A stretch of 64,000 nt of DNA from Modicisalibacter tunisiensis (GCF_020148005.1 NZ_JAGXFD010000001.1:1331337-1395336); one strand, 5' to 3'. Counted from the first letter of the stretch, positions 26,008 to 34,012 are shown. The notes: a model not told the origin generated them from the letters alone. Numbers and translations are program-made.

Positions 26008-26181
26008 TCAGGCCTCGACGTCGATGTTATGCCCCAGGGCCCCCTGGGGACGCGGGCTGCGCTGAACACCGTCGTCCTGGTCGCCGTCGTTGTCGGGCCT
26101 GGCGGCCGGCTGGGGCTGGGATGCCGCCTGAGCCTGAGCCGCCTGCTGGAGGAGCGCGTGATTGGCTGCGTTGATATTCAT
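26008..26181 (-). CDS. small hypothetical protein, 57 residues, Gln/Ala then Asp/Pro-rich
   Basis: The protein starts MNINAANHALLQQAAQAQ, continues with a Pro/Gln segment, an acidic DNDGDQDDG patch near residue 31-39, and ends LGHNIDVEA. It has no signal peptide or membrane helix and looks largely disordered after an N-terminal helix. Evidence for a real gene: an AGGA ribosome site eight to nine bases before the ATG, a strong hairpin directly after the stop, and its place in an otherwise empty gap between two related sugar genes. The short ending LGxxIDVxA resembles conserved tails of small proteobacterial proteins, but I cannot name a family. Confidence 0.6.
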   Translation of the reverse strand: MNINAANHALLQQAAQAQAASQPQPAARPDNDGDQDDGVQRSPRPQGALGHNIDVEA

Positions 26182-26199
26182 GAGACTTGTCCTGTGTTG

Positions 26200-26275
26200 C
26201 GTCGTGAATGTTGGCGTTGCCGCCGCCCCTGAGCGTGCTCGTCTTGTCTTAACGCAACATTAGACGTCGTGAATG
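26200..26275. repeat. pair of 11-base direct repeats upstream of the small gene
   Basis: CGTCGTGAATG occurs at 26200-26210 and again at 26265-26275, 65 bases apart (start to start), both in the region upstream of the 57-residue gene. They could be regulator sites for that gene or chance. Confidence 0.45.
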
Positions 26276-26314
26276 GGGACGCCGCCGCCGCGGGGGCGGA
26301 TCGCCGAGGCGCCC

Positions 26315-27286
26315 TCAGTCCAGCGGCGGCAGATCGGCCTCGAGCTCGGTGAGTCGCGCGCGATGGGGCAGGCCTTCCATGTCGCCGCGGACCTGCACCG
26401 CCCGGGCGCCGATCAGGTTGCCGCGGCGTACTGCGGTGCGCGGGGAGAGGCCGTCGAGCAGGGCGCTGACCACCCCCACCGCGAAGCCGTCGCCGGCGCC
26501 TACGGTGTCGATGACCTCGGCGACCGGGAAGCCCTCGATGGTGAAGTGCTGTGTGGCATCGCGATAGTAGCCGCCTTCCGGCCCCAGCTTGATGATCACC
26601 GCCCGGGCGCCGCGATCGAGATAGAAACCGGCGATGTCGTGGGCGGAGTCCAGCCCGGTCAGCCGCCGCCCCTCGGCGAGGCCGGGCAGCACCCAGTCGG
26701 CGCGACTCGCCAGATCGTTGAGCGTATCGCGCATCTCGGCGTCGCTGCCCCACAGGCCGGGTCGCAGGTTGGGGTCGAACGAGATACCGACGCCGGCGGT
26801 GCGGGCCCGCTCGAGCATGTGGAAGGCCAGCTCGCGGGCCGAGGCCGACAGGGCCGGCGGGATGCCGGTGGCATGCAGGTGGCGGGCGGCGGCGAAGTCC
26901 ACCGCCTGCGCGTCCGCGGGCGAGAAAAAGCTGGCGGCGCTGCCGCGGCGCACGTACTCGACATGCGGATCGGAACCGTCGTCGACGCGTGCCTTGAACA
27001 CCAGGCCGGTGGCATGATCCGGATCGCGCGTCAGGTGGCGGCAGTCCAGCCCCTCGGCCTCCAGGGTACGGCGAATATAGGTGCCGAAGCTGTCGTCGCC
27101 GACCCGGCTCAGCCAGCCGACATGGAAGCCCAGCCGCGCCAGGCCGATCGCGACGTTGGTGTCGGCGCCGGCGATGCCGCGCCGGAAGCGCGCCACCTCG
27201 GCCAGGTCGCCGGGCGTCTCGGCGACGAACAGCGTCATCGCCTCGCCGAAGGTGAGAATCTCGGGAGGGGTGGGGCGGGAAGTCAT
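26315..27286 (-). CDS. PfkB-family sugar kinase, 2-ketogluconate/KDG kinase-like
   Basis: 323 residues, ribokinase fold. The N-terminal signature FGEAMTLFVAETPGDLAEV and GADTNVAIGLARLGFHVGW, the substrate segment VEYVRRGSAASFFS, HATGIPPALS, DPNLRPGLW, and the C-terminal active-site motif DTVGAGDGFAVG (catalytic Asp) are all present. Overall it resembles Pseudomonas KguK (2-ketogluconate kinase) as much as KdgK (2-keto-3-deoxygluconate kinase). A reductase gene of KguD type lies two genes downstream. GAGGA precedes the paired ATG codons at 27289 and 27286; the second has the better spacing. A palindrome at 27416-27428 may regulate it. Confidence 0.85.
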   Translation of the reverse strand: MTSRPTPPEILTFGEAMTLFVAETPGDLAEVARFRRGIAGADTNVAIGLARLGFHVGWLSRVGDDSFGTYIRRTLEAEGLDCRHLTRDPDHATGLVFKARVDDGSDPHVEYVRRGSAASFFSPADAQAVDFAAARHLHATGIPPALSASARELAFHMLERARTAGVGISFDPNLRPGLWGSDAEMRDTLNDLASRADWVLPGLAEGRRLTGLDSAHDIAGFYLDRGARAVIIKLGPEGGYYRDATQHFTIEGFPVAEVIDTVGAGDGFAVGVVSALLDGLSPRTAVRRGNLIGARAVQVRGDMEGLPHRARLTELEADLPPLD

Positions 27287-27415
27287 CATGGGTCCTCGGC
27301 GGCCGGCTGCGCTGTGTACGACCCACCGGCACGATCGGGGCCCGCTGCTGGTTCGGGCCACGGGGCGAGGGGCTGGCGTGGAGAAGCGGCGGCACGATGG
27401 CGGCGGTCGTGTGAA

Positions 27416-27428
27416 AACGCTAAGCGTT
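27416..27428. promoter_or_regulatory. palindromic operator upstream of the sugar kinase gene
   Basis: AACGCT-A-AGCGTT, a perfect dyad about 130 bases upstream of the kinase ATG. The preceding TGAAAACGCT is reminiscent of LacI-family sites. No regulator gene is adjacent. Confidence 0.45.
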
Positions 27429-27571
27429 CCCATCGTAGGTGGCGAGGCGCGAAGGCAACAATCCAGCGCCGGTTAGACATTCGTCGCATGTCGGCCCCGG
27501 CCCGGTCGGCGCGAAGCCCGGCATGCAGCGGTTTCCTGGCGATCGTCGGCAAGGCCGGTACCGCGGCTCGT

Positions 27572-27600
27572 TTGACGCCGGTCAACGGCTGACGAATAAT
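27572..27600 (+). promoter_or_regulatory. sigma-70 promoter for cstA
   Basis: TTGACG at 27572-27577, a 17-base spacer, and AATAAT at 27595-27600: five of six matches to each consensus with ideal spacing. Transcription would start near 27607, leaving a leader of about 130 bases before the cstA ATG. Confidence 0.7.
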
Positions 27601-27739
27601 TGCTTAGCCTTCTCAGCTTATGCCTGCTTCAATTGTGACCGGCACGTAACACGGCGGGTCGGCCGGCCGGGCTGAAGGCTGGCGGTGTTCCCTGTCGTGA
27701 ACATCGTCTCCCACCGCTGTCAGCCATCAAGGACACGTC

Positions 27740-29491
27740 ATGAACGCAATCTGGATCGCCGTTTTCGGCGTCGTGTGTTTCGTGATGGGCTTTCGATTCT
27801 ATTCGAAGTTCATCGCCGAACGCATCTATCGCCTCGACCCCGACTTCCAGACGCCCGCGCACACCTATCGCGACGGCGTCGACTACGTGCCCACCAACAA
27901 GTGGATCCTCTGGGGCCACCACTTCACCTCGGTGGCCGGGGCCGCGCCGATCGTCGGCCCCGCCATCGCCATCTACTGGGGCTGGCTGCCGGCCATCCTC
28001 TGGGTGGTACTGGGCACGGTCTTCGCCGCCGGCGTGCACGACTTCGGCGCCATCGTGCTGTCGAGCCGCCACAAGGGCCACTCGATCGGCACCCTGGCCA
28101 ACCGGCTCATCGGTCAGCGGGCCAAGCTGCTGTTCCTGTTCATCATTCTGATTCTGGTGCTGATGATCAACGCGGTCTTCGCGTGGGTCATCGCCAAGCT
28201 GTTCATCACCTTCCCGTCGAGCGTGCTCTCGGTGTTCATCCAGATCCCGCTGGCGGTGTGGATCGGCTATCGCGTCTATCGGCATTCGGGCTCGATGCTG
28301 CTGCCCTCGGTGGTGGCGCTGGTGGTCATGTACGGGGCGGCGCTGCTGGCCAGCGAGGTTCCCGCCCTGCAGATCGACCTGGTGAGCTGGTTCGGCGGCG
28401 CGGATGCGTCGGTCGTCGGCGGCTTCGACGGCACCTCGATGGCCTTCCTGGTGTGGATCGTGGTGCTGATGGTCTACGTCTACGTCGCCTCCACGCTGCC
28501 GGTCTGGAAGCTGCTGCAGCCGCGTGACTACATCAACTCCCACCAGCTGGTCGTCGGCCTGGCGCTGCTCTACCTGGGCCTGCTGTTCGGGGCGCCGGAC
28601 ATGACCGCGCCGGCGGTCAACGGCGAGGCCGACATCGCCTGGTACCCGCTGCTGTTCATCACCATCGCCTGCGGGGCGATCTCCGGGTTCCACGGGCTGG
28701 TCGGCTCGGGGACCACCTCCAAGCAGCTCGACAAGGAAACCGACGCCCGGCTGATCGGCTACGGCGGCGCGCTCGGCGAGGGCATGCTGGCGATGGTGGC
28801 GATCATCGCCGTGGGCACGCTGTTTGCCAGCGGCGCCGACTTCACCGCCACCTATTCCAGCTTCTCGGCGGCCGGCTCCAGCGGCCTGGGCTCGTTCGTC
28901 AAGGGTGCCGGCCAGCTGGCGGCCAACCTGGGCATTCCCACCCAGATGGGCTCGACGCTGGTGGCGGTGATCGTGGTCAGCTTCGCGGCCACCACCCTGG
29001 ACACCGCGGTGCGCCTGATGCGCTACATCATCGCCGAGCTGGGCACCGAGTACGGCATGCCGGTACTGGCCCGCAAGCACGTGGCGACCAGCATCGCCGT
29101 GGTCTCCAGCGCGGCGCTGGTGATCCTGCCGGAAGGCCCCAACGGCTTCGGCTCCGGCGGCTACCTGCTGTGGCCGCTGTTCGGTACCAGCAACCAGCTG
29201 CTGGCGGGCATCACCCTGATGCTGGTGTCGGTATGGCTCAAGCGCCAGGGGCGGCCGGTGGTCTTCACCCTGGCACCGATGCTGTTCCTGCTGGTCATGA
29301 CCCTGTGGGCCATGGGGCAGCAGGTGATCTTCACCTGGTCCGGCTTCGGGGACGCTCCGCGCAACCTGCTGCTGTTCAGCTTCGGCAGCCTGATCCTGGT
29401 CTTCACGCTGTGGATCCTGCTGGAGGCGTCGCGCAGCTTCCGTCAGGGGGCCGGCGAACGTCTGGATGCGTTGAGCGATGAGTCGCGCTGA
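27740..29491 (+). CDS. cstA: carbon starvation protein CstA-family transporter
   Basis: 583 residues with about sixteen hydrophobic helices, shorter than E. coli CstA (about 700) and nearer the short CstA forms. The N-terminus FRFYSKFIAERIYRLDPDF and PTNKWILWGHHFTSVAGAAP, GAIVLSSRHKGHSIG, and GLVGSGTTSKQLDKETDARL are diagnostic of the family. Members import peptides or pyruvate, in some cases during carbon starvation. AAGGA precedes the ATG. The 3' end overlaps the next gene by 14 bases, so this transporter, a Cys-Cys-ending small protein and an ArsA/GET3-like ATPase form one operon driven by the promoter at 27572-27600. Confidence 0.92.
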   Translation: MNAIWIAVFGVVCFVMGFRFYSKFIAERIYRLDPDFQTPAHTYRDGVDYVPTNKWILWGHHFTSVAGAAPIVGPAIAIYWGWLPAILWVVLGTVFAAGVHDFGAIVLSSRHKGHSIGTLANRLIGQRAKLLFLFIILILVLMINAVFAWVIAKLFITFPSSVLSVFIQIPLAVWIGYRVYRHSGSMLLPSVVALVVMYGAALLASEVPALQIDLVSWFGGADASVVGGFDGTSMAFLVWIVVLMVYVYVASTLPVWKLLQPRDYINSHQLVVGLALLYLGLLFGAPDMTAPAVNGEADIAWYPLLFITIACGAISGFHGLVGSGTTSKQLDKETDARLIGYGGALGEGMLAMVAIIAVGTLFASGADFTATYSSFSAAGSSGLGSFVKGAGQLAANLGIPTQMGSTLVAVIVVSFAATTLDTAVRLMRYIIAELGTEYGMPVLARKHVATSIAVVSSAALVILPEGPNGFGSGGYLLWPLFGTSNQLLAGITLMLVSVWLKRQGRPVVFTLAPMLFLLVMTLWAMGQQVIFTWSGFGDAPRNLLLFSFGSLILVFTLWILLEASRSFRQGAGERLDALSDESR

Positions 29492-29774
29492 TCGTGACGG
29501 CGACGCGCCCGCCGGCTGGCGGGCGCGGATCGGCCGGGTCATCCAGGGCTACGATGCGGTGCTGAGCCTGCCGCATCGTCAGGAGATCGCGCGCGAGCTG
29601 CAGGACGAGGAGGACCTGTTCATGTTGCTGTGCTTCTGCGACATGATGGGCATTCCCAACCCCGTCAGCGACATGACGCTCGAGCTCTACCCCTACATGC
29701 TCGAGCGGTTCCACGAGTGGCACCGGCGCCAGGGCATCCCGCGCTCGCCGCTGGACAGCTTCCGCTGCTGCTAG
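29478..29774 (+). CDS. small CC-terminal protein linked to CstA (cory-CC-star type)
   Basis: 98 residues, no signal peptide and no clear membrane helix. It ends in Cys-Cys directly before the stop codon. The central region RQEIARELQDEEDLFMLLCF and CDMMGIPNPVSDMTLEL, then YPYMLERFHEWHRRQGI, is helical and rich in acidic and aromatic residues. I recall a small-protein family named cory-CC-star found beside ArsA-type ATPases, and this fits, though I cannot verify the match. The start lies 14 bases inside the end of cstA, indicating translational coupling, and the ATPase gene follows 28 bases later. Function unknown. Confidence 0.75.
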   Translation: MSRADRDGDAPAGWRARIGRVIQGYDAVLSLPHRQEIARELQDEEDLFMLLCFCDMMGIPNPVSDMTLELYPYMLERFHEWHRRQGIPRSPLDSFRCC

Positions 29775-29802
29775 CCATTCGCCACCCGACGAGGAGTCCG
29801 AC

Positions 29803-30744
29803 ATGGCCAGAAGCCTGTTCTTCGGCGGCAAGGGCGGCGTCGGCAAGACCAGCTGCGCCACCGCCTATGCGCTGAACTGCGCGGCCGCGGGGCAGAAGAC
29901 CCTGCTGGTGTCCACCGACCCCGCCCACAACCTGGCCGATCTGTTCGGCCGGGCGCCGGGGGCCACCCCGACCCGCATGCGCCCCGACCTCGACGTGGTC
30001 GAGCTCGATCCCGACCGCGAGACACAGCGCTATCTCGATCAGGTCAAGGACACGATCCGGCCGCTGGTCAGCGGCGAGCGCAGCACCACGGTGTTCCGTC
30101 AGCTGGATCTGGCGCGTCACGCGCCGGGCACCGAGGAGGCGGCACTGTTCGACGCCCTGGTGGGGCTGTTGCTCGAGACCGGCCGGGACTACGACCGGCT
30201 GATCTTCGATACCGCCCCCGGGGGGCACACCGTGCGCCTGCTGGCGCTGCCCGAGATCATGGGCGCCTGGGTCGACGGCCTGATGCAGCGCCGGCGCAAG
30301 GTGCGCAGCGACTACAAGGCGTGGCTGGGTGATGGCGAGGTGGTCGACGACCCGATCCAGGAGGCCTTGATGCGCCGTCGCGGCCGTCTGGCCGCGGCCC
30401 GCGAGCACCTGACCTGCGGCGCGCATTCGGCGGTGGTGCTGGTCGCCAACCCCGAGCGCCTGCCGACCCTGGAGACGGCGCGCACCCGCGAGCTGCTCGA
30501 GGCCCATGGCCTGCACGTCGGCGCGCTGGTGGTCAACAAGTGCCTGCCGGAAGACGTCGACAGCACCTGGCTGACCAACTGGCGCGACGAACAGCGGCCG
30601 TGGCGCGAGCAGCTCGCCGCCACCTTCGCCGACCGGCCGGTGCTCGAGATCAGCCATCAGCCGCATGCGCCGGCGTCCTGTGACGACCTGCAACCGCTGA
30701 GCGATGCCCTGCGGGGGCTCGACCCCTGGCAGGCCCACGACTGA
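29803..30744 (+). CDS. ArsA/GET3/TRC40-family ATPase
   Basis: 313 residues. A deviant Walker A motif GGKGGVGKTS is at residues 8-17, switch I is STDPAHNLADLF, and switch II is DTAPGGHTVRLLALPE, the layout of ArsA and Get3. Four Cys occur but none in the CxxC pair that holds Get3 dimers by zinc, and no arsenite-type Cys triad is evident. It is a single-unit protein, slightly shorter than Get3. In this family ATP hydrolysis drives targeting of membrane proteins or energises transport. GAGGAG precedes the ATG. It is the last gene of the cstA operon, ended by a strong terminator, so its client is probably the small CC protein or CstA. Confidence 0.88.
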   Translation: MARSLFFGGKGGVGKTSCATAYALNCAAAGQKTLLVSTDPAHNLADLFGRAPGATPTRMRPDLDVVELDPDRETQRYLDQVKDTIRPLVSGERSTTVFRQLDLARHAPGTEEAALFDALVGLLLETGRDYDRLIFDTAPGGHTVRLLALPEIMGAWVDGLMQRRRKVRSDYKAWLGDGEVVDDPIQEALMRRRGRLAAAREHLTCGAHSAVVLVANPERLPTLETARTRELLEAHGLHVGALVVNKCLPEDVDSTWLTNWRDEQRPWREQLAATFADRPVLEISHQPHAPASCDDLQPLSDALRGLDPWQAHD

Positions 30745-30763
30745 GCGAGTGCCCGCGTCCGTG

Positions 30764-30804
30764 AAACAGCGAGGCCCCGCCATCCGGCGGGGCCTCGCTG
30801 TTTT
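30764..30804 (+). terminator. rho-independent terminator of the cstA operon
   Basis: Perfect 18-base stem (30764-30781 with 30786-30803; AAACAGCGAGG to CCTCGCTGTTT at the ends), ATCC loop, ending in TTTT. It is the strongest terminator in the window and may also serve the convergent dehydrogenase gene. Confidence 0.92.
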
Positions 30805-30842
30805 CGGGGCAGGGCGCCGTCATGGCGCGGTATGGCCTTCGT

Positions 30843-32225
30843 TCAGGCGTCGGCCACGTACACCGTGCGCACGTTGAGGAACTCGCCGAAGCCGTACTCG
30901 CTCTGCTCGCGACCGTAGCCGCTGCGCTTGACGCCGCCGAAGGGCAGCTCGTCGAAGGGCGTGGTGGGGCGGTTGACGAAGCTCATGCCCACGTCGAGGC
31001 GACGGGCCACCGCCTCGGCGCGCTCGAGGTCCTGGCCGACCACGGTGCCGCCCAGGCCATAGGGGCTGTGGTTGGCCAGTTCGATGGCGTGCTCGACGTT
31101 GTCGGCGGTGATCACCGCGGCGACCGGGCCGAACAGCTCCTCGTCGAAGGCCGGGTTGCCCGGGGCGACGTTGGTCAGCACGGTGGGCGCGTACCAGGCG
31201 CCGGGGCGCTCGAGAACCTGGCCGCCTGTCTCGATCTGGGCGCCGTGCTGCACCGCGCGCTTGACCTGATCGTGGAGGTCGTCGCGCAGGTCCTTGCGCG
31301 ACATCGGGCCGATGTCGGTGTCCTCGTCGAGCGGGTTGCCGATGCGCAGCTTCTGGACCTGGTCGACGAGGCGCTCGGTGAAGCGCTCGACCATCGACTC
31401 GACCACGATCAGGCGCTTGGAGGCCGCGCAGCTCTGGCCGGTGTTGTCGAAGCGCCCGTTGATGGCAATCTCCACGGCCTTGTCGACATCGGCGTCGTCG
31501 AGCACGATCAGCGGGTCGATGCCGCCGAGCTCGAGCACGCTGGGCTTGATCAGCTCACCAGCCTGCCTGGCCACGGCGCGGCCGGCTTCCTCGCTGCCGG
31601 TCAGCGTGACCCCGCAGACGATCGGGTCGCGCAGGATGCCCTCGATCGCGCTGGAGGAGACCGGCAGCCAGGTGAAGGTGCCTTCCTCGAAGCCGGCATC
31701 GTGGAACAGCTGGGTGATCAGCTTGGCGCTGCCGGGGACGTTGGAGGCGTGCTTGAGCAGGCAGGCGTTGCCGCCGGCGAGGTTGGGCGCGGCGAAGCGC
31801 ACCACCTGATAGAGCGGGTAGTTCCAGGGCATGATGCCGAGCACCGCGCCCATCGGGTCGCGGACCACCTCGGCCTTTTGCGCGCCGGGCACCTGCTTGG
31901 GCTTGGGGGCCATGAATTCCTCGGCATGATCGGCGTAGAAGCGCACGATCGCCGCCGAGATTTTCGTCTCGGCGATCACGCCGGAGAACTTCTTGCCCAT
32001 CTCCCGGCAGATCACCTCGCCGATGTCGGCCTGGCGCTGCTCGATCAGGTCGGCGACGGCATGGAGCTTCCTGGCGCGCTCGGCGACCGTCAGCCGGCGC
32101 AGTTCGTCGTAGCCGCGGCGCGTGGCGTCCAGCTTGTCGCGGACGCCCTGTTCGTCGAGCATCTCGTGCTGCCCGATGACCTCATCGGTGGCCGGGTTGA
32201 CGGCGGTGAGGGTATTGCGGCTCAT
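30843..32225 (-). CDS. NAD(P)-dependent aldehyde dehydrogenase, succinate-semialdehyde type
   Basis: 460 residues. The catalytic Cys266 is in NTGQSCAASKR and the general-base Glu in VLELGGIDPL; the cofactor-binding GIMPWNYPLYQVVRF and TLTGSEEAGRAVA segments are typical. The DxxLPFGGVKRSGYGRE end is conserved across the family. The overall pattern is close to the Sad/SSADH group of succinate-semialdehyde dehydrogenases. The ATG at 32225 has AGGAG six bases upstream. It stands alone, convergent with the cstA operon, so neighbourhood gives no support for a particular substrate. Confidence 0.87.
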   Translation of the reverse strand: MSRNTLTAVNPATDEVIGQHEMLDEQGVRDKLDATRRGYDELRRLTVAERARKLHAVADLIEQRQADIGEVICREMGKKFSGVIAETKISAAIVRFYADHAEEFMAPKPKQVPGAQKAEVVRDPMGAVLGIMPWNYPLYQVVRFAAPNLAGGNACLLKHASNVPGSAKLITQLFHDAGFEEGTFTWLPVSSSAIEGILRDPIVCGVTLTGSEEAGRAVARQAGELIKPSVLELGGIDPLIVLDDADVDKAVEIAINGRFDNTGQSCAASKRLIVVESMVERFTERLVDQVQKLRIGNPLDEDTDIGPMSRKDLRDDLHDQVKRAVQHGAQIETGGQVLERPGAWYAPTVLTNVAPGNPAFDEELFGPVAAVITADNVEHAIELANHSPYGLGGTVVGQDLERAEAVARRLDVGMSFVNRPTTPFDELPFGGVKRSGYGREQSEYGFGEFLNVRTVYVADA

Positions 32226-32395
32226 CACGTTCTCCTTGGTGACGTGCGTGAATGCATCCTTTCTCGCGTCCTCAGTGTAGACAGTGGCGACGGGCCCGAT
32301 AGCCTTCAAGGGCGTGGCAGGCGGGAGCGGTTTCGGGCAAAGTCCGTACACGGGCCCGGCGATCCGGGCGAGGCGACGTATCACAGGGAGGCGTG

Positions 32396-33481
32396 ATGAC
32401 GAGACGATTCGGCGGGCGGCGGTTGGGCGACCTTCTGCTGGGCCTCGGATTGCTGGTGCTGAGCGGGCTGGTGAGCGGTGGCGCGCTGGCGGCGACGGGC
32501 GGTGATGACTGCGATCGGCTGGTGCGCCCCGGGGAAAGCCTGCAGGACGCGATCGACGGGCTGCCCGACAACGGTGCGCCGCAGACCGTGTGCCTGGCGG
32601 CGGGGGACTTCCGCCTGTCGGACATGGTCACGCTCGAGCGCGACCATGTGACCCTGCGCGGCCAGGGCGCACAGGCCACCCGGCTGGGCCTGGCGGAGGG
32701 CGTGGTCAGCCCGGTGCTGGTGCTCGGCGAGGCGCGTCGCCAGGTGCCGGGCAAGCCGATCCACGACGTCACGGTCAGCGACCTGGCGATTCGCGGCAGC
32801 GGTGCCGGCGGTCCGGAGTTCCGCGAGGATCTGTCCTATCTCAGCAACAGTGCGCTGATCGTGCGGCGCGGCGATGGCGTGACCCTGCGTCGGCTGGACA
32901 TCCGCGACTGCCGCAGCGCCTGCCTGCTGACCGAGTACCACAGCCGTGACGTGACCATCGAGGACAATCACCTGGCCGGGGCCCAGTGGGACGGCCTGTC
33001 GCTCAATCGGGCGGGGGCCACGCGGGTCGTCGGCAACACCATCGAGCACAACGTCGCCGCGGGCATTACCGTCGAATACCTGCGCGATGGCGAGGTCATC
33101 GACAACCGGCTCCTCGACAACGGTTCCCACGGGATCTACCTGGCGGATGCCGAACACAATGTGTTCCGTGACAACCTGTTCCGCGGCAATCGCCAGGCCG
33201 GGGTGTTCCTGACCTGCTCGATTCGTCACCGCAACCCGGTGGAGTGCTGGGAGGACAGCTTCAGCCGCGACAACGTCTTCCGCAACAACCGCTTCGTCGA
33301 CAACGGCCACGGCTTCCAGGTCTCGCTGGACGATGCCGCCAACTGCCGCGGCTTCGACACCCCGCCCAATCTCTCGCAGGGCGATACCTTCCACAACAGC
33401 CCCAACGACGAGCCGTCGTGGGAGCGCTATGGGCACTGCATTCGCTACGATGGCAGCCGGGAGGCCGCGCCGGATGGGTGA
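32396..33481 (+). CDS. periplasmic right-handed beta-helix (NosD/CASH-type) protein
   Basis: 361 residues. A signal peptide (about 1-33, LLLGLGLLVLSGLVSGGALA) is followed by a parallel beta-helix: repeated coils of the type DVTIEDNHLAGAQWDGLSL, RVVGNTIEHNVAAGITV, EVIDNRLLDNGSHGIYL and NVFRDNLFRGNRQAGVFL. Such folds bind or cleave polysaccharides, but I see no polysaccharide lyase or pectinase catalytic signature. Seven or more Cys in the mature part suggest disulfides. AGGGAGG at 32385-32391 favours ATG 32396 over the GTG at 32393. Role unknown; the family includes surface and copper-insertion proteins. Confidence 0.8.
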   Translation: MTRRFGGRRLGDLLLGLGLLVLSGLVSGGALAATGGDDCDRLVRPGESLQDAIDGLPDNGAPQTVCLAAGDFRLSDMVTLERDHVTLRGQGAQATRLGLAEGVVSPVLVLGEARRQVPGKPIHDVTVSDLAIRGSGAGGPEFREDLSYLSNSALIVRRGDGVTLRRLDIRDCRSACLLTEYHSRDVTIEDNHLAGAQWDGLSLNRAGATRVVGNTIEHNVAAGITVEYLRDGEVIDNRLLDNGSHGIYLADAEHNVFRDNLFRGNRQAGVFLTCSIRHRNPVECWEDSFSRDNVFRNNRFVDNGHGFQVSLDDAANCRGFDTPPNLSQGDTFHNSPNDEPSWERYGHCIRYDGSREAAPDG

Positions 33482-33499
33482 GGGAGGCCCTCGGACGCG

Positions 33500-33856
33500 T
33501 CAGGAGCGCCGCGGCGGGCGCGCCGTCAGGCGCCGGGAGTTGGCCATGGTGCGTCGGTGCAGCGGGTGCAGGATCCGCTGGCTGGATTCCCACCAGCAGG
33601 GCAGGCGGCCAGTGCAGGCATCCACCCAGGTCTCGTGCCAGACGGCGGCCAGCTCGACCCCGGCCTCCCACTTCTCGGTCACCATGCGCTGGTTCTCGTC
33701 CAGCAACGGCAGGCTGGTCGGTGGCTGGGTCAGCCACAGCTGCTGGCGCAGGGCGATCGTGGCCAGGGCGCTGGCCCAGGTTTCGGCGGCCATGACACCC
33801 GCTCGCCAGGGAGCAAGCGAGGGCGCGCGGTCGATCGGGAACAGGGGGGCTGGCAT
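33500..33856 (-). CDS. hypothetical protein, Trp-rich helical
   Basis: 118 residues, no signal peptide. The middle is amphipathic helix with many Trp and Glu (AAETWASALATIALRQQLWL, ENQRMVTEKWEAGVELAAVW, HETWVDACTGRLPCWW), and the tail is basic. The regular heptad-like pattern recalls phasin-type granule proteins, but no family match is claimed. ATG 33856 has an AGGT site nine bases upstream; the second ATG at 33793 (MAAETWA) is a possible alternative. The frame is open farther upstream but that part reads as antisense to the neighbouring small gene. It diverges from the DUF4235 gene. Confidence 0.6.
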   Translation of the reverse strand: MPAPLFPIDRAPSLAPWRAGVMAAETWASALATIALRQQLWLTQPPTSLPLLDENQRMVTEKWEAGVELAAVWHETWVDACTGRLPCWWESSQRILHPLHRRTMANSRRLTARPPRRS

Positions 33857-34012
33857 GAACGAGTACCTGGTTGGCGGGTGGCCTTTATGGCCGATGATAC
33901 CGCAATGGCCGGCTGCTGGCTGGGGGCATCGCGCAGACTCGGCTAGGCTGGAGGCGGAAACGGCCGCTGCAGTGCGCGGTCGTCGCCCACTGTCACGGAA
34001 GGAGTGAGCGTC

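Larger units (their letters stand above)
27287..27739. other. divergent intergenic region between kinase and cstA
   Basis: About 450 bases without a gene. It holds, from left to right, the leader of the leftward kinase gene, a 13-base palindrome at 27416-27428, a clear sigma-70-type promoter at 27572-27600 facing cstA, and the roughly 130-base cstA leader. Reading frames here show no protein-like sequence. Confidence 0.7.

Noticed and set aside
27287-27739. Reading frames of 80-100 codons in the kinase-cstA gap
   Set aside because: They are rich in Arg, Ala and Pro, lack ribosome sites, and overlap a clear promoter and operator.
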